From NCBI RefSeq assembly GCF_015711645.1, contig NZ_JABTEX010000001.1, positions 186,001-250,000 of the forward strand: DNA of 64,000 bases, given 5' to 3'. Both the position numbers and the translations under genes were made by a program. The notes under the pieces are model-generated. The model was not told where the DNA came from and ran no database searches. It saw only the letters and a program-made list of their open reading frames with translations. This document shows, piece after piece, positions 49,847 to 60,418 of the stretch. The stretch comes from Planomonospora sp. ID82291 (lineage in GTDB: Bacteria > Actinomycetota > Actinomycetes > Streptosporangiales > Streptosporangiaceae). The first letter of the stretch is position 1, and every line of letters starts with the position of its first letter.

Positions 49847-51178
49847 CTACCGGGACTCGCCCGGGCAGGAGGCGACGACCGTGCCGGAGGAGGTGCGCAG
49901 GTGGCCCTCGCCGGTGTAGACCCACTTGGTGGAGGTCAGCTCCGGCAGCCCCATCGGGCCGCGGGCGTGCAGCTTCTGGGTGGAGATGCCGATCTCCGCG
50001 CCGAAGCCGAACTCGCCGCCGTCGGTGAACCGGGTCGAGGCGTTGACCGCCACGGCCGCGGAGTCGACGAGGGCGACGAACCGGCGGGAGGCGGTGACCG
50101 ACCGGGTGACGATCGCCTCGGTGTGGGCCGAGCCGTACCTCCTGATGTGCGCGACCGCGTCCTCCAGCGAGTCGACCACGGCGGCGGCGATGTCCAGCGA
50201 GAGGTACTCGGCGCGGAAGTCCTCCTCGTCGGCCGGGACCACGCCCTCGCCGTAGGCGGCGATCCGCGCGTCGCCGTGGACCGTCACCCCGGCCTCGGCC
50301 AGCGCCGCCAGGGCGCGCGGCACGAAGGCGTCGGCGACGGCCGCGTGCACGAGGAACGTCTCGGCCGCGTTGCAGACCGACGGCCGCTGCGCCTTGGCGT
50401 TGAGCAGGATCTCCACCGCCAGGTCGAGGTCGGCGTCGGCGTCGACGTAGACGTGGCAGTTGCCCGTGCCGGTCTCGATGACCGGGACCGTCGACTCCTG
50501 CACCACCGAGTTGATCAGCGAGGCGCCGCCGCGCGGGATCAGCACGTCGACCAGCCCGCGGGCCTTCATCAGCGCCTTGACCGAGTCGCGGGTCACCCCC
50601 GGCACCAGCTGCACGGCTCCCGCCGGGACCTCCGTACCCGCCAGCGCCTCCTGCATGACCCGCACCAGCACCGTGTTGGACGCGTACGCGCTGGAGGAGC
50701 CGCGCAGCAGCGTGGCGTTCCCGCTCTTGAGGCAGAGCGCGGCCGCGTCGACCGTGACGTTGGGGCGGCCCTCGTAGACGATGCCGACCACGCCGAGCGG
50801 CACCCGCAGCTGGCGCAGCTCCAGCCCGTTGGGCAGCGTGCTCCCCCGGACGACCTCGCCGACCGGGTCGGGCAGGTCGGCGACCTGCCGCACGGCGTCG
50901 GCGACGGTCTCGATCCGCGCGGCGTCCAGGCCGAGCCGGTCGATCATGTACGCGGAGGTGCCGTTCTCCCGGGCCCTGGCCACGTCGGTCGCGTTGGCCT
51001 CGATGATCTCGGCGGAGCGGGCCACCAGCGCGTCGGCGATCGCCCGCAGCGCCGCGTCCTTCGGCGCCCGCGGCAGCGGGGCCAGCTCGGTGGCGGCCTC
51101 CTTCGCCGCCAGGGCCACCTTCAGGAAATCTTCGGAGACCTCGGAAGCGGTCGTGAGGTCTCCCGACGACGCAGACAT
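49847..51178 (-). CDS. proA: Gamma-glutamyl phosphate reductase
   Basis: A 443-aa cytoplasmic enzyme that reduces gamma-glutamyl phosphate with NADPH in proline synthesis. Recognised by [34 protein letters not shown], the catalytic Cys in [17 protein letters not shown] and [24 protein letters not shown] 51178 is preferred because GGAG lies 6 nt upstream; ATG 51190 is also in frame. It follows proB by 17 bp on the same strand and the two act in sequence. Confidence 0.96.
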   Translation of the reverse strand: MSASSGDLTTASEVSEDFLKVALAAKEAATELAPLPRAPKDAALRAIADALVARSAEIIEANATDVARARENGTSAYMIDRLGLDAARIETVADAVRQVADLPDPVGEVVRGSTLPNGLELRQLRVPLGVVGIVYEGRPNVTVDAAALCLKSGNATLLRGSSSAYASNTVLVRVMQEALAGTEVPAGAVQLVPGVTRDSVKALMKARGLVDVLIPRGGASLINSVVQESTVPVIETGTGNCHVYVDADADLDLAVEILLNAKAQRPSVCNAAETFLVHAAVADAFVPRALAALAEAGVTVHGDARIAAYGEGVVPADEEDFRAEYLSLDIAAAVVDSLEDAVAHIRRYGSAHTEAIVTRSVTASRRFVALVDSAAVAVNASTRFTDGGEFGFGAEIGISTQKLHARGPMGLPELTSTKWVYTGEGHLRTSSGTVVASCPGESR

Positions 51179-51195
51179 GTCGCACTCCATGGGGA

Positions 51196-52320
51196 CTAGT
51201 GGGTGGGCTCCAGTATGACGATGTCGTCACGGTGGATCAGCTCGCGTTCATATTCCGGACCGAGGCTGCTCGCCAGCTCCCGGGTGGAGCGGCCGAGCAG
51301 GTCCGGGATCTCCGCGGCGTCGAAGTTGACCAGGCCCCGGGCGACGACCCCGCCGAGCGGTCCGCACAGGTCCACCGGGTCGCCCGCGGCGAAGTCGCCC
51401 TCGACCCCGGTGACCCCGGCGGGCAGCAGCGACTTGCGGCGGCCGACGACCGCCTCGACCGCTCCCGGGTCCAGGTGGAGGCGGCCGCGGCCGGTGGCGG
51501 CGTGGGCCAGCCAGAGCAGCCGGGTGCCCGGGTGGCGTCCGGCCGGGTGGAAGTAGGTGCCGATGTCGGCCCCGGCCAGGGCCTGGGCGGCGTGCGCGGC
51601 GGCGGTGAGCACCACGGGCACGCCGGCGCCGGTGGCGATCCTGGCCGCCTGCACCTTGGTGACCATCCCGCCGGTGCCGACCGCGCCGCCCCCGCCGAGC
51701 TCGACCCCGTCCAGGTCCTCGGGGCCGCGCACGTCGGTCAGCCGCCGCGAACCCGCCCTGCGGGGGTCGCCGTCGTAGAGCGCGTCCACGTCCGACAGCA
51801 GCACGAGGGCGTCGGCGCGGGTCAGGTGGGCCACCAGCGCGGCGAGGCGGTCGTTGTCGCCGAAGCGGATCTCGTCGGTGGCGACGGTGTCGTTCTCGTT
51901 GACGATCGGGACGATGTCCAGCTCCAGCAGGCGGCCGAGCGTGCGCTGGGCGTTGGCGTGGTGCGCACGGCGCATCATGTCGTCGGCCGTCAGCAGCACC
52001 TGGCCGACGCGCAGGCCGTACCGGGCGAAGGACGAGGTGTAGCGGGCCACCAGCACGCCCTGGCCGACCGAGGCGGCGGCCTGCTGGGTGGCCAGGTCGC
52101 GGGGGCGCGCCGGCAGGCCCAGCGGGCCGAGCCCGGCCGCGATGGCGCCGGAGGAGACCAGCACGATCTGGGTGCCGGCCCTGCGCCGGGCGGCGAGCAC
52201 GTCGACCAGGGCGTCCACCCGGTCGACGTCGATCATCCCCTGCGGGGTGGTGAGCGAGGACGAACCCACTTTCACGACGAGGCGTGCTGCCGTACGGATC
52301 CGATCGCGCGCAGGGGTCAC
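51196..52320 (-). CDS. proB: Glutamate 5-kinase
   Basis: A 374-aa enzyme of the amino acid kinase family with a C-terminal PUA domain. Motifs are [41 protein letters not shown] and [15 protein letters not shown]; the PUA region starts near residue 280 ([13 protein letters not shown]). It phosphorylates glutamate in the first step of proline synthesis and is normally feedback-inhibited by proline. GTG 52320. It is between obgE (80 bp upstream) and proA. Confidence 0.96.
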   Translation of the reverse strand: MTPARDRIRTAARLVVKVGSSSLTTPQGMIDVDRVDALVDVLAARRRAGTQIVLVSSGAIAAGLGPLGLPARPRDLATQQAAASVGQGVLVARYTSSFARYGLRVGQVLLTADDMMRRAHHANAQRTLGRLLELDIVPIVNENDTVATDEIRFGDNDRLAALVAHLTRADALVLLSDVDALYDGDPRRAGSRRLTDVRGPEDLDGVELGGGGAVGTGGMVTKVQAARIATGAGVPVVLTAAAHAAQALAGADIGTYFHPAGRHPGTRLLWLAHAATGRGRLHLDPGAVEAVVGRRKSLLPAGVTGVEGDFAAGDPVDLCGPLGGVVARGLVNFDAAEIPDLLGRSTRELASSLGPEYERELIHRDDIVILEPTH

Positions 52321-52400
52321 GACGCGTGCCTTTCTTCAGAGCCGATGCGAGGAGCCGGTGCGAGGAACCGGTGCGAGAGGCCGGTGGGCGGAGGAGCGGG

Positions 52401-53753
52401 TCAGCCGAGCCGGTTGTCGGTGCCGCGCGGGCCCTGGTGCACCGCCTCGGCGTTGAGGGTGGGCTGCCAGTCGAAGATGTAGCCGTTCTCCATGGAGCCG
52501 ATGACGACCTCGGCGCCCGCCTTGGCCCCGGCCTTGAGGAGCTCCTCCTCGACGCCGAGCCGCTCCAGCCGGTCGGCGAGGTAGCCGACGGCCTCGTCGT
52601 TGGTGAAGTCCGTCTGGCGGATCCACCGCTCCGGCTTGGCCCCGGTGACCTGGAAGGTGTTCTCGTCGACCCGGCGCACCGCGAACCCCGCGTCGCCGAG
52701 CTGGCGGGGCTTGATGACCAGGCGGGTCGGCTCGGTCACCGGGACGGCCGCGCGGGCGGCGGCGACCATCTCGCCCATGGCGAAGGTCAGCTCGCGCAGC
52801 CCCTCGTGGGTGGCGGCGGAGATCGGGAAGACCCGCATGCCGCGCTCCTCCAGCATCGGCCGGACCATCTCGACCAGCTCGCGTGCGTCGGGCACGTCGG
52901 TCTTGTTGAGCACGGCCAGGCGCGGGCGGTCCTCCAGTTTGCCGTACGCGGCCAGCTCGGCCTCGATCGCCTCGTAGTCGCTGATCGGGTCCCGGCCCGG
53001 CTCCATGGTCGCGCAGTCGATCACGTGCACGAGCGTGCTGCACCGCTCGACGTGGCGCAGGAACTCGTGGCCGAGGCCCTTGCCCTCGGAGGCGCCCGGG
53101 ATCAGGCCGGGCACGTCGGCGACGGTGAAGACCGTGTCCCCGGCGGTGACCACGCCGAGGTTGGGCACCAGCGTGGTGAACGGGTAGTCGGCGATCTTCG
53201 GCCGGGCCGCGCTCAGCGCCGCGATGAGGGAGGACTTGCCCGCGCTGGGGAAGCCGACCAGCGCCACGTCCGCGACGCTCTTCATCTCCAGCATCACGTC
53301 GATCTCGTCGCCGGGCTCGCCCAGCAGCGCGAAACCGGGGGCCTTGCGCTTGGCCGAGGCCAGCGCCGCGTTGCCCAGGCCGCCGTGGCCGCCCTCGGCC
53401 ACGACGTAGCGGGTGCCCGCGCCGACCAGGTCGACGAGCACCTCGCCGGTGGCGGCGTGCTTCACCACGGTCCCGGACGGGACCGGCAGGACGACGTCGG
53501 CCCCGTTGGCGCCGTCGCGGTTGGAGCCCGAGCCCTGCTTGCCGTTGTCGGCCTTGCGGTGCGGGCGGCGGTGGTAGTCCAGCAGGGTGGCGGTGTTCGC
53601 GTCCACCTCCAGGATCACGTCACCGCCGCGGCCCCCGTTGCCGCCGTCGGGGCCGCCCAGCGGCTTGAACTTCTCCCGATGCACAGAGGCGCAGCCATGT
53701 CCCCCGTCACCGGCCTTGATGTGCAGGACCACCTGGTCCACAAAGTCCGGCAT
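52401..53753 (-). CDS. obgE: GTPase ObgE/CgtA
   Basis: A 450-aa ribosome-associated GTPase. The N-terminal glycine-rich Obg fold ([19 protein letters not shown]) is followed by a G domain with P-loop [10 protein letters not shown] (about residue 170), G3 DVPGLI and NKTD, and a C-terminal OCT domain ([19 protein letters not shown]). It takes part in late 50S assembly and stress or growth control. ATG 53753. It is encoded downstream of rplU and rpmA as in most bacteria. Confidence 0.96.
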   Translation of the reverse strand: MPDFVDQVVLHIKAGDGGHGCASVHREKFKPLGGPDGGNGGRGGDVILEVDANTATLLDYHRRPHRKADNGKQGSGSNRDGANGADVVLPVPSGTVVKHAATGEVLVDLVGAGTRYVVAEGGHGGLGNAALASAKRKAPGFALLGEPGDEIDVMLEMKSVADVALVGFPSAGKSSLIAALSAARPKIADYPFTTLVPNLGVVTAGDTVFTVADVPGLIPGASEGKGLGHEFLRHVERCSTLVHVIDCATMEPGRDPISDYEAIEAELAAYGKLEDRPRLAVLNKTDVPDARELVEMVRPMLEERGMRVFPISAATHEGLRELTFAMGEMVAAARAAVPVTEPTRLVIKPRQLGDAGFAVRRVDENTFQVTGAKPERWIRQTDFTNDEAVGYLADRLERLGVEEELLKAGAKAGAEVVIGSMENGYIFDWQPTLNAEAVHQGPRGTDNRLG

Positions 53754-53816
53754 GTCTGCTCTCCTACCCCCATCTTCGGGACCCGCTGTCGGGGATGCCC
53801 CGTTTCACAACACGAA

Positions 53817-53849
53817 CAGGGGTGGACCGCTGGACGCGATCCACCCCTG
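53817..53849 (-). terminator. Hairpin between rpmA and obgE
   Basis: 10-bp stem CAGGGGTGGA / TCCACCCCTG with a 13-nt loop. It sits 24 bp beyond the rpmA stop and may partly end ribosomal-protein transcripts before obgE. Confidence 0.6.
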
Positions 53850-53872
53850 CCGTAACGCCTGTCGGTGCGGAT

Positions 53873-54130
53873 CTACTCCGCGACCGGGACGATGTTCACC
53901 GCGCGGCGACCGCGCTTGAAGCCGAACTGCACGTGGCCCGCGGCCAGCGCGAACAGCGTGTCGTCGCCACCGCGGCCGACGTTGTCGCCCGGGTGGAAGT
54001 GGGTGCCGCGCTGGCGGACGATGATCTCACCGGCGTTGACCAGCTGGCCGCCGAAGCGCTTCACACCGAGCCGCTGGGCGTTCGAGTCACGGCCGTTCCG
54101 AGTGGACGACGCGCCCTTCTTGTGTGCCAT
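53873..54130 (-). CDS. rpmA: 50S ribosomal protein L27
   Basis: An 85-aa L27, beginning [20 protein letters not shown] with [19 protein letters not shown] in the middle. Its N-terminal tail reaches the peptidyl-transferase centre. No N-terminal Firmicutes-type pre-sequence is present. It is encoded 19 bp after rplU. Confidence 0.97.
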   Translation of the reverse strand: MAHKKGASSTRNGRDSNAQRLGVKRFGGQLVNAGEIIVRQRGTHFHPGDNVGRGGDDTLFALAAGHVQFGFKRGRRAVNIVPVAE

Positions 54131-54149
54131 CTCGCAAAACTCCCGAAAC

Positions 54150-54452
54150 TCAGGCCTGGTCGATGCCAGTGATCTTCACCTGGGTGTACCGCTGGCGGTG
54201 ACCCTGGCGCTTCTTGTAGCCGGTCTTGTTCTTGTACTTCAGAATCCGGATCTTCGGACCCTTGGTCTCGCCGAGGATCTCGGCGGCGACCGTGAACCTG
54301 CCCGCCTCGGTGGTCACGTCGCCGTCGTTGACGACGAGCACCGTCGGCAGCGTGACCGTGGAACCGACCTCGCCGGCGACCTTGTCCACCTCGAGGACGT
54401 CACCGACGGAGACCTTCTGCTGCCTGCCGCCGCAACGAACGATCGCGTACAC
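54150..54452 (-). CDS. rplU: 50S ribosomal protein L21
   Basis: A 100-aa L21 with [20 protein letters not shown] at the start and the conserved [19 protein letters not shown]-terminus, which binds 23S rRNA. It starts with GTG at 54452, as usual in this group, and is the first ribosomal gene of the rplU-rpmA-obgE unit. The 240 bp upstream contain the rne terminator and another GC hairpin (54542-54562) that may belong to its leader. Confidence 0.97.
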   Translation of the reverse strand: MYAIVRCGGRQQKVSVGDVLEVDKVAGEVGSTVTLPTVLVVNDGDVTTEAGRFTVAAEILGETKGPKIRILKYKNKTGYKKRQGHRQRYTQVKITGIDQA

Positions 54453-54578
54453 CGCGGAACCCTTCTTCTGCCTACTTGCTCGCTGGATGCTGCGCCCCGC
54501 ATCCGGCTGTGGTCACCGAAACTGGACCGACGAACCGGGTGGGCGCGCGAACAGGGCGCGCCACTAGCGCACCGATTC

Positions 54579-54607
54579 ACCAGGGTACCGGACTGCGGTT
54601 CCCTGGT
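54579..54607 (-). terminator. Terminator-like hairpin after rne
   Basis: ACCAGGGTACC pairs with GGTTCCCTGGT (one mismatch) across a 7-nt loop, about 90 bp beyond the rne stop on the minus strand and upstream of rplU. Confidence 0.5.
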
Positions 54608-54695
54608 CGAACCGGGCGGAACGTCGGGTTGCCGGCGCGGCATGGCGCGCCGGCGGTCGCCGGACCGATGGGCCCTCGCCTGGAACGGGCGGGAC

Positions 54696-57434
54696 CTAGT
54701 CGGCCGGCTTGGCCTTGCGGGAGCGTCGCCGCCCCCTCCCGGCAGCCTGTACGGCCTGCGTGCCCTCATCCGGGGCATCGTCAAGCGCATCGGTCACCGT
54801 ATCACGTCCGGACTGCTCGCTGGCCGCGACCGCGCTTCCGGCGTCCTTGGCCAGCTTCTCCGCGACGGCCTTCTCCACGGCCATCTTGCCCTGGGTGCCG
54901 CGCGGCTCGGGCCTGCCCTCGACCGGCTCGGACGAGATGTGCAGACCCCGGCCGTTGCAGCACTCGCAGACGGTGGAGAACGCCTCCAGCAGACCCTGCC
55001 CGACGCGCTTGCGCGTCATCTGGACCAGTCCCAGGGACGTCACCTCGGCGACCTGGTGCTTGGTCCGGTCGCGGGCCAGGCACTCCAGCAGCCTCCGCAG
55101 CACCAGGTCGCGGTTGCTCTCCAGCACCATGTCGATGAAGTCGATGACGATGATGCCGCCGATGTCCCGGAGCCTGAGCTGGCGGACGATCTCCTCGGCC
55201 GCCTCCAGGTTGTTGCGGGTGACGGTCTCCTCGAGGTTCCCGCCCTGCCCGGTGAACTTGCCGGTGTTGACGTCGACGACGGTCATCGCCTCGGTCCGGT
55301 CGATCACCAGCGAACCGCCGCTGGGCAGCCAGACCTTGCGCTCCATCGCCTTGGCGATCTGCTCGTCGATCCGGTAGGCCGCGAAGACGTCGCCGGTCTC
55401 GTCCCACTTCGTCAGCCGGTCGGCCAGGTGCGGGGCCACGTAGCGGACGTACTCGTCCACCGTGTCCCACACCTCGCCCGCGACGACCAGCGAGGTGAAG
55501 TCCTCGTTGAACACGTCCCGGACCACCCGGACGGTCAGGTCCGGCTCCGAGGAGAGCAGCTCCGGCGCACTGGCCGACTTGGCCTTGCGCTGGATGTTCT
55601 CCCACTGGGCCGAGAGCCTGGCCACGTCGCGGCCGAGCTCCTCCTCCGAGGCGCCCTCGGCGGCGGTGCGGACGATCACACCGGCGTTCTCCGGCATGAC
55701 CTTCTTCAGGATGGACTTGAGCCGGGTGCGCTCCTTGTCGGGGAGCTTGCGGCTGATGCCGGTCATCGAGCCGTCGGGCACGTAGACCAGGTAGCGGCCG
55801 GGCAGGCTGATCTGCGACGTCAGGCGGGCGCCCTTGTGGCCCATCGGGTCCTTGGTGACCTGCACCAGCACGGGCTGACCCGACTTGAGCGCCACCTCGA
55901 TGCGCTTGGGCTGGCCCTCCAGCCCGGCGGTGTCGAAGTTGACCTCGCCGGCGTACAGCACCGCGTTGCGGCCCTTGCCGATGTCGATGAAGGCCGCCTC
56001 CATGCTCGGCAGCACGTTCTGCACCTTGCCGAGGTAGACGTTGCCCACGTAGGACTGGCCCGCCTCGCGGTTGACGTAGTGCTCGACGAGGACGTCGTCC
56101 TCCAGCACCGCGATCTGGGTCCGGTCGCCGGTCCGGCGGACCACCATCACCCGCTCCACGGACTCCCGGCGGGCCAGGAACTCCGACTCGGTGATGATCG
56201 GCGGACGCCTGCGGCCGAGCTCGCGCCCCTCCCGGCGGCGCTGCTTCTTGGCCTCCAGGCGGGTCGAGCCGCGCACGCTCTGCACCTCGTCCATGGCGCT
56301 GCCGCGTCCGGCGCGGGGCGCGCGAATGCGCACCACCGTGTTCGGCGGGACCTCCTGGACGTCCTCCTCCTCCTCCGAGCCCCTGCGGCGGCGACGGCGG
56401 CGACGGCGCGAGGTGCCGCCCTCCTCGGTCTCGGCCTCCTCCTGCTCACCCCCGGCCTGCCCGGCGGGGGCCTCGGCCGCGTCCTGCTCGGAGCCGCCGT
56501 TCTCGGCCTCCTCCTGCTCGCGCGTCTTGCCGCGCCCGCGCCCGCCCCTGCGGCGGCGGCGGCGGCGGCCCGCGGCCTCGTCGTCGCCCTCGCCCTCGTC
56601 CTCCTCCGGCTCCTCGCCCTCGTCCTCCTCGGGCTCCTCCTCGATCCCGGCGGGTTCGAACGGCTGCGCCGGAGCGGGACGGGCGGGAGGCTGCTGGACC
56701 GCCAGGGAGGGGTCGGGAGCCTGGAACAGCGGCTGGAACACCGCGGCGGGGGCCTGGAAGGTCACCGAGGGCACCTCGGCGCGCTCGGCGACGGTCAGCC
56801 CGAACGGGTCGGTGAACAGGCCGGGCCGGTCCCCGGCGGGCTCCTCCTCCGCCGCCGGTTCCCCCGCGGGCACCGAGAGCAGCAGCGACGCCGCGACCTC
56901 CGCGGCCTCGGCCGTGGTCAGGTCGACGGGCGGCTCCGGCTCTGTCGCCGCGGCCCCCACGACGGCCTCAGCGACGGCCTCGGCGGCGGGTTCGACCGCG
57001 GCCTCAGCGGCCTTCTTGCGGGTGCGGGTCCGCTTGACCGGGGCGGCGGCGACCTCCTGCGCGGCGACCTCCTGCGCGGCGGGCTCGGCCGCGGCCTTGC
57101 GGGTACGGCTGCGCCGCGCGGGCGGCGCGCCCTCCTCGTCGGCGGCGGCCGTCCTGCGCCGGGTGGCGCGCTTCGGCGGGGCCTCCTCCTGAGGCGTCGG
57201 CGGAGCCTCCTGCCGAACGGCAGGAGCGGGAGCATCCTCCCCGACCGGGGCCGCCACGGCCTCCGGGACCGCCACGACCGCGGCGGCCGGTTCCGCGGCG
57301 GGCTCCAGGTCCTCCGGCTCCGGCGGCGGGCCCGCGGGCCTGCTGGCGGCCCGCCGGCGGCGCGGCTGAGCTGTCGTTTCCGTTATGTCCCCGGCAGGGC
57401 CGTTGGCCCCGACGTTGGGCTCGTTGTCGAGCAT
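54696..57434 (-). CDS. rne: Ribonuclease E/G family endoribonuclease
   Basis: A 912-aa RNase E/G. The catalytic core begins near residue 420: S1-like VGNVYLGKVQNVLPSMEAAF and GRNAVLYAGEVN, 5'-sensor region LTSQISLPGRYLVYVP, and the metal-binding VIDRTEAMTVVDVNTGKF with IVIDFIDM. The CECCNGRG zinc-link and basic C-terminal tail follow. The first 400 residues are a long disordered Ala/Glu/Pro and Arg-rich extension, with acidic runs and arginine clusters such as RRRRRRRRG, a probable degradosome or RNA-binding scaffold placed at the N-terminus. It processes rRNA and decays mRNA. Confidence 0.94.
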   Translation of the reverse strand: MLDNEPNVGANGPAGDITETTAQPRRRRAASRPAGPPPEPEDLEPAAEPAAAVVAVPEAVAAPVGEDAPAPAVRQEAPPTPQEEAPPKRATRRRTAAADEEGAPPARRSRTRKAAAEPAAQEVAAQEVAAAPVKRTRTRKKAAEAAVEPAAEAVAEAVVGAAATEPEPPVDLTTAEAAEVAASLLLSVPAGEPAAEEEPAGDRPGLFTDPFGLTVAERAEVPSVTFQAPAAVFQPLFQAPDPSLAVQQPPARPAPAQPFEPAGIEEEPEEDEGEEPEEDEGEGDDEAAGRRRRRRRGGRGRGKTREQEEAENGGSEQDAAEAPAGQAGGEQEEAETEEGGTSRRRRRRRRRGSEEEEDVQEVPPNTVVRIRAPRAGRGSAMDEVQSVRGSTRLEAKKQRRREGRELGRRRPPIITESEFLARRESVERVMVVRRTGDRTQIAVLEDDVLVEHYVNREAGQSYVGNVYLGKVQNVLPSMEAAFIDIGKGRNAVLYAGEVNFDTAGLEGQPKRIEVALKSGQPVLVQVTKDPMGHKGARLTSQISLPGRYLVYVPDGSMTGISRKLPDKERTRLKSILKKVMPENAGVIVRTAAEGASEEELGRDVARLSAQWENIQRKAKSASAPELLSSEPDLTVRVVRDVFNEDFTSLVVAGEVWDTVDEYVRYVAPHLADRLTKWDETGDVFAAYRIDEQIAKAMERKVWLPSGGSLVIDRTEAMTVVDVNTGKFTGQGGNLEETVTRNNLEAAEEIVRQLRLRDIGGIIVIDFIDMVLESNRDLVLRRLLECLARDRTKHQVAEVTSLGLVQMTRKRVGQGLLEAFSTVCECCNGRGLHISSEPVEGRPEPRGTQGKMAVEKAVAEKLAKDAGSAVAASEQSGRDTVTDALDDAPDEGTQAVQAAGRGRRRSRKAKPAD

Positions 57435-57529
57435 GCGGGCGTTCTCCCGTCAGCTCCCGGGCGCGTCTCCGCGCCGCGCGGGAGCTCTCGTCTCTCGCTG
57501 TCCGCCGGGCCGAGGCCCGGCGCCAAGTC

Positions 57530-58417
57530 CTATAGGTCGCCGCCGACGTGCTCGCTCACCGGTTCCGTTTCGCCGCCGCGCGAATTGTCGCGGTCCAGGT
57601 CGAACGGATCGGCGGGCGCACCGGTGCGCACGTCCAGCGGCCCCTGCGCCAGCCTGGTCACCTCGGGAGGGACCGGCGGCGCGAAGTCGGCCACGAGACG
57701 CAATCCAGTGAGAACGTCGTCGGGTCGAACGGCAGGAGTTTCGTGCCGTACAACCATGCGAAGTATGACACATGACTGACTGGACGCTTGACCTGCTGTT
57801 GTCTCCGCCCCCTCCGCGGCCTCCGCGGCCTCGAGGCTCACCACCGCCTCGCGGGCGTCGAAGCGGCGCATCCCCTTCTTCGTCAGGCGCTCCACCTCGA
57901 TCCGCTCGGCGGCGTTGAACCGCTCCACCGCCGCCCGGGCCAGGGCCGGGTCCGCGCCGGGCAGCCGGATCCGCCATGCCGAGCACTCCAGCCGGTCGGC
58001 CAGGCTCCCGGCGCCGGCCTCGACGACGTCGAGCACGTCGAGACCCGGCGGGAGGGACGCGTCCAGGGCGGTCCGCAGACCGCCGGGGTCGCACCGCCGC
58101 GTCACGCTGATCTCGAGGTACTCGGCCTCGCTGGCGACCCCGGTCGGGGCGGCCGCCCCGACGTAGGAGATCTTCGGATGGGGCGAGAAGCCCGCGCTGA
58201 ACGCCACGGGGACGTCCGCGCGCCGGATCGCGCGCTCCAGGGCCCGGGAGATGTCGCGGTGGCTGGTGAAACGCAGGCGTCCGCGCTTGGCGTAGCGCAC
58301 GCGCAGGCGCTGTGCCACGGGTGCGGGCGGAGGCCCGTCGGGAACGGGTTTCAGAGTGCTGTCATCCTTTCTGGTCGCGGTCGTCCCGCCTGGCGGCGGG
58401 CGGACCGTGCCCGGCAC
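57530..58417 (-). CDS. TIGR03936-family radical-SAM-associated protein (DUF2344)
   Basis: A 295-aa protein. RLRVRYAKRGRLRFTSHRDISRALERA and FSAGFSPHPKISYVGA are the DUF2344/TIGR03936 signatures. In some bacteria this domain is fused to the neighbouring radical SAM enzyme, which suggests that they work together, but the reaction is not known. GTG 58417 has GAGGGGG about 6 nt upstream. The C-terminal part (about 60 residues) is acidic and variable. It lies 73 bp downstream of the TIGR03960 gene. Confidence 0.85.
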   Translation of the reverse strand: MPGTVRPPPGGTTATRKDDSTLKPVPDGPPPAPVAQRLRVRYAKRGRLRFTSHRDISRALERAIRRADVPVAFSAGFSPHPKISYVGAAAPTGVASEAEYLEISVTRRCDPGGLRTALDASLPPGLDVLDVVEAGAGSLADRLECSAWRIRLPGADPALARAAVERFNAAERIEVERLTKKGMRRFDAREAVVSLEAAEAAEGAETTAGQASSQSCVILRMVVRHETPAVRPDDVLTGLRLVADFAPPVPPEVTRLAQGPLDVRTGAPADPFDLDRDNSRGGETEPVSEHVGGDL

Positions 58418-58490
58418 GGTCCCCCTCGGACAACCTCCGATGAGGCGGACTTCTTCCCCGGGTGGACGCGCGGCGCCGCGGCGCCGCGCG

Positions 58491-60401
58491 TCACACGACG
58501 GTCAGCGGCAGGAGCTTCCTGCCCGTCGGGCCGATCTGGATCTCGGTGCCCATCGTCGGGCAGACGCCGCAGTCGTAGCACGGCGTCCAGCGGCAGTCCT
58601 CGACCTCGACGTCGTTCACGGCGTCCTGCCAGTCCTGCCAGAGCCACTCGCGGTCGAGACCCGCGTCGAGGTGGTCCCAGGGCAGGACCTCGTTCTCCTC
58701 GCGCTCGCGCGTGGTGTACCAGTCGACGTCGACCCCGGCCTCGGCCGCGGCGTCCATCCAGCGCTGGTAGGAGAAGTGCTCGCTCCAGCCGTCGAACCGG
58801 CCGCCGTCCTGCCACACCGCCCGGATGACGGCGCCCACCCGGCGGTCGCCCCGGGAGAGCAGTCCCTCCACGATCGAGGGCTTGCCGTCGTGGTAGCGCA
58901 GGCCGATCGCGCGGCCGTACTCCTTGTCGCCGCGCAGGGCGTCCTTGAGCGCCTTCAGGCGGCGGTCGACCGTCTCGTGGTCGGCCTGGGCCGCCCACTG
59001 GAACGGCGTGTGCGGCTTGGGCACGAATCCGCCGATGGAGACCGTGCAGCGCACGTCCCGGGACCCGGTGGCCTCCCGGCCCGCCCTGATGACCTTCTTG
59101 GCCAGGTCGGCGATGCCCAGGACGTCGGCGTCCTCCTCGGTGGGCAGGCCGCACATGAAGTAGAGCTTCACCTGCCGCCAGCCCTGACTGTAGGCCGTGG
59201 TGACGGTCCGGATCAGGTCCTCCTCGGTGACCATCTTGTTGATCACCTTGCGCATCCGCTCGGAGCCGCCCTCGGGGGCGAACGTCAGACCGGACCTGCG
59301 GCCGTTGCGGGAGAACTCGTTGGCCAGGTCGATGTTGAAGGCGTCGACCCGGGTCGAGGGCAGCGAGAGCGAGGTGTTGGTGCCCTCGTAGCGGTCGGCC
59401 AGCCCCTTGGCGACGTCGCCGATCTCGGAGTGGTCGGCGCTGGAGAGGCTGAGCAGCCCGACCTCGTTGAACCCGGAGGCCCTGACGCCCGCGTCGACCA
59501 TGGCGCCGATCGTGGTGATGGACCGCTCCCGCACCGGACGGGTGATCATGCCCGCCTGGCAGAAGCGGCAGCCCCGGGTGCAGCCGCGGAAGATCTCCAC
59601 GCTGAACCGCTCGTGCACGGTCTCGGCCAGCGGGACCAGCGGCTTCTTCGGGTACGGCCACTCGTCCAGGTCCATGACGGTGTGCTTGTGCACCCGCCAC
59701 GGCACGCCCGGCCGGTTCGGCGCGACCCGGCGGATCCGGCCGTCGGGGTGGTAGTCGACGTCGTAGAACCGCGGCACGTAGACCCCGCCGGACTCGGCCA
59801 GCCGCATCAGCAGCTCGTCGCGCCCGCCGGGCGAGCCCTCGCCCTTCCACTCGCGGATCACCTCGGTGATCGCGATGGCGATCTGCTCGCCGTCGCCCAG
59901 CACCGCGGCGTCGAGGAAGTCGGCGACCGGCTCGGGGTTGAAGGCGGCGTGGCCGCCCGCGAGCACGATCGGGTCGTCGTCGCCGCGGTCGGCGGCCAGC
60001 AGCGGGATCCCCGCCAGGTCCAGCGCGGTCAGCATGTTGGTGTAGCCGAGCTCGGTGGAGAAGGAGAGCCCGAGCACGTCGAACGCCCGCACCGGCCGGT
60101 GCGCGTCGACGGTGAACTGCGGGACGCCCTCGGCGCGCATCAGCGCCTCCAGGTCCGGCCAGACCGCGTAGGTCCGCTCGGCGAGCGTCTCCGGCAGCTC
60201 GTTGAGGATCTCGTACAGGATCTGGACACCCTGGTTGGGCAGGCCCACCTCGTAGGCGTCGGGGTACATCAGAGCCCAACGGACTCCCGCGGAGTCCCAG
60301 TCCTTGACGGTCGAGTTGAGCTCACCCCCGACGTACTGGATCGGCTTCTGCACCTTGGGCAGGAGCGCTTCCAGACGGGGAAACAGTGACTCGACAGGCA
60401 T
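58491..60401 (-). CDS. TIGR03960-family B12-binding-type radical SAM protein
   Basis: A 636-aa cytoplasmic enzyme. The N-terminal half has a cobalamin-binding-like Rossmann region (RWALMYPDAYEVGLPNQGVQ, FSTELGYTNMLTALDLAGIP). The radical SAM core is marked by the CxxxCxxC cluster motif EIFRGCTRGCRFCQAGMITR (about residues 270-290). The C-terminus has a CxxCxxC-like stretch (CRWTPCYDCGVCP), a possible second iron-sulfur site. Function is unproven. The gene order rodA ... TIGR03960-TIGR03936-rne is conserved in actinobacteria. Confidence 0.9.
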   Translation of the reverse strand: MPVESLFPRLEALLPKVQKPIQYVGGELNSTVKDWDSAGVRWALMYPDAYEVGLPNQGVQILYEILNELPETLAERTYAVWPDLEALMRAEGVPQFTVDAHRPVRAFDVLGLSFSTELGYTNMLTALDLAGIPLLAADRGDDDPIVLAGGHAAFNPEPVADFLDAAVLGDGEQIAIAITEVIREWKGEGSPGGRDELLMRLAESGGVYVPRFYDVDYHPDGRIRRVAPNRPGVPWRVHKHTVMDLDEWPYPKKPLVPLAETVHERFSVEIFRGCTRGCRFCQAGMITRPVRERSITTIGAMVDAGVRASGFNEVGLLSLSSADHSEIGDVAKGLADRYEGTNTSLSLPSTRVDAFNIDLANEFSRNGRRSGLTFAPEGGSERMRKVINKMVTEEDLIRTVTTAYSQGWRQVKLYFMCGLPTEEDADVLGIADLAKKVIRAGREATGSRDVRCTVSIGGFVPKPHTPFQWAAQADHETVDRRLKALKDALRGDKEYGRAIGLRYHDGKPSIVEGLLSRGDRRVGAVIRAVWQDGGRFDGWSEHFSYQRWMDAAAEAGVDVDWYTTREREENEVLPWDHLDAGLDREWLWQDWQDAVNDVEVEDCRWTPCYDCGVCPTMGTEIQIGPTGRKLLPLTVV

Positions 60402-60418
60402 GTCTCAAGGGTATCGGC

